This document shows, piece by piece, positions 4,616 through 5,469 of a stretch of DNA of 5,469 nt. Within the stretch, counting starts at the first letter, position 1, and every line of letters begins with the position of its first letter. The notes beneath the pieces are model-generated. The model was not told the DNA's origin, searched no databases, and was given only the letters and a program-made list of their open reading frames with translations. Both the position numbers and the translations under genes were made by a program. The DNA comes from Dehalococcoidia bacterium (GTDB taxonomy: Bacteria > Chloroflexota > Dehalococcoidia > Lucifugimonadales > SHYF01): contig SHYF01000119.1 of assembly GCA_009692985.1 (NCBI GenBank), forward strand, positions 1 through 5,469, given 5' to 3'.

Positions 4616-5431
4616 ATGCAGCCGCCACTTTCCCTGTCTGGCCGTCCTGCCCTGGAAGTGGCCTTAGCCACGGCTCGTGGGGCAGGTGAGTTGGTCAAGG
4701 GCCGGTTCCACACTGCCAAAGAGGTGTCATACAAGGACAACGCCAGCCTGGTCACGGACGTGGACCTGCTGGCGGAAAGGTTCATCAGGGATGCCCTGGC
4801 CAGTGAGTTCCCTGACATCAGCTACCTGGGCGAAGAGCTGGGTGCCACGGGCAACCCTGGGGGACTTCGCTGGATTGTTGACCCGGTGGACGGCACCCGC
4901 AACTATGCTGCGAACGTGCCTCACTTTGCAGTCTCCATAGCCCTGGCATATGGCCCTGATGTGCTTCTGGGCGTGACCCATGACCCAATGCGCGACGAGA
5001 CGTTCCAGGCTGCCAAGGGTCAAGGAGCTTTTCTCAACGGCAGGCCCGTATCCGTGAGCCGGCGCGCATCAGTGGCCCAGTGCATAGTTGGATTCGATAT
5101 AGGCGGCATGGATGCCAGGGCGCTTAGCGCTCTAAAGATGGTGCAGTCGTTGTGGCCTGGGATGCAGTCAATGCGCGTCATGGGCTCCTCCTGCCTGGGG
5201 CTGGCCTACGCCGCCGCCGGACGCGTTGACATCTACTTTCACCACACGCTAGCGCCTTGGGACGTGGCGGCTGGACTGGTGATGGTGGAAGAGGCCGGAG
5301 GCCAGGTGGTGGATCGCAAGAGCCGAGGGCCTGCCAGCCTGGATAGCACTGGCCTGGTGGCTTCCAGCCCGCAACTATTGCAAGAGTTCCTGCGCCTTAC
5401 CAGGGAGCAGGAGTGGTATACGGTGCAGTAG
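4616..5431 (+). CDS. inositol monophosphatase family protein
   Basis: This family comprises Mg-dependent, Li-sensitive phosphatases that hydrolyse small phosphate monoesters such as inositol-1-phosphate, histidinol phosphate, fructose-1,6-bisphosphate or 3'-phosphoadenosine 5'-phosphate. The 271-residue length fits. LGEELG (71-76) provides the metal ligand E73. The signature WIVDPVDGTRNY (87-97 region) provides D89 and D92 plus the Gly-Thr phosphate loop. FAVSIAL and the DETFQAAKGQGAFLNG block (127-142) are typical. The second signature PWDVAAGLVMVEEAGG (214-229) provides D216. All catalytic residues are present, with no signal peptide or membrane segment, so a cytosolic enzyme is expected. 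The typical Thr of DGTTN is Arg here (DGTRN), seen in some family members. Substrate is not assignable: SuhB-like, HisN-like and archaeal-type dual phosphatases share these motifs. It lies 113 bases after the FAH-family gene, behind a hairpin, so it is probably transcribed separately. Confidence 0.92.
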   Translation: MQPPLSLSGRPALEVALATARGAGELVKGRFHTAKEVSYKDNASLVTDVDLLAERFIRDALASEFPDISYLGEELGATGNPGGLRWIVDPVDGTRNYAANVPHFAVSIALAYGPDVLLGVTHDPMRDETFQAAKGQGAFLNGRPVSVSRRASVAQCIVGFDIGGMDARALSALKMVQSLWPGMQSMRVMGSSCLGLAYAAAGRVDIYFHHTLAPWDVAAGLVMVEEAGGQVVDRKSRGPASLDSTGLVASSPQLLQEFLRLTREQEWYTVQ

Positions 5432-5469
5432 CAGGCTGATAACAACGCCTTCGACCATCCCACTGTCCC

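Overview
This 5.5 kb window is ordinary bacterial chromosome from a moderately GC-rich organism. It carries six complete protein genes and perhaps the first codons of a seventh. The protein styles suggest a Chloroflexota bacterium, possibly of the Dehalococcoidia/SAR202 type: an RsmD-CoaD pair followed by a small DivIVA/SepIVA-like coiled-coil protein, and an intergenic region full of G/C-run palindromes. This placement rests on family memory, not on a search, and is tentative.

Layout. Positions 1-22 may hold the first seven codons of a minus-strand gene with a structured leader. Positions 23-347 are non-coding and end in a TTGACA promoter overlapped by repeated TTAGA/TCTAA half-sites. A plus-strand operon follows: rsmD (348-896), coaD (897-1382) and a coiled-coil gene (1411-1905). 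rsmD and coaD abut exactly, with the coaD ribosome binding site inside the rsmD tail. Positions 1906-2202 separate convergent genes and contain five closely spaced hairpins between 1979 and 2119. One of these resembles an intrinsic terminator for serS. serS lies on the minus strand (2203-3471). A divergent intergenic region (3472-3734) carries a good serS promoter and a weaker promoter for a fumarylacetoacetate hydrolase (FAH)-family gene (3735-4502). A strong hairpin (4530-4560) with TATAAT in its loop separates that gene from an inositol-monophosphatase-family gene (4616-5431). Positions 5432-5469 show nothing recognisable.

Function. rsmD (16S rRNA methylation), coaD (coenzyme A synthesis) and serS (serine tRNA charging) are housekeeping genes. 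The coiled-coil gene may act in cell division or envelope growth, by analogy with DivIVA/SepIVA relatives. The FAH-family and IMPase-family genes are metabolic enzymes whose substrates cannot be fixed from sequence. I see no mobile-element gene, CRISPR array, tRNA, rRNA or defence system. The most unusual items are the palindrome cluster, the hendecad coiled coil, the operator-like repeats at the rsmD promoter, and the promoter-like sequence inside a terminator-like hairpin.
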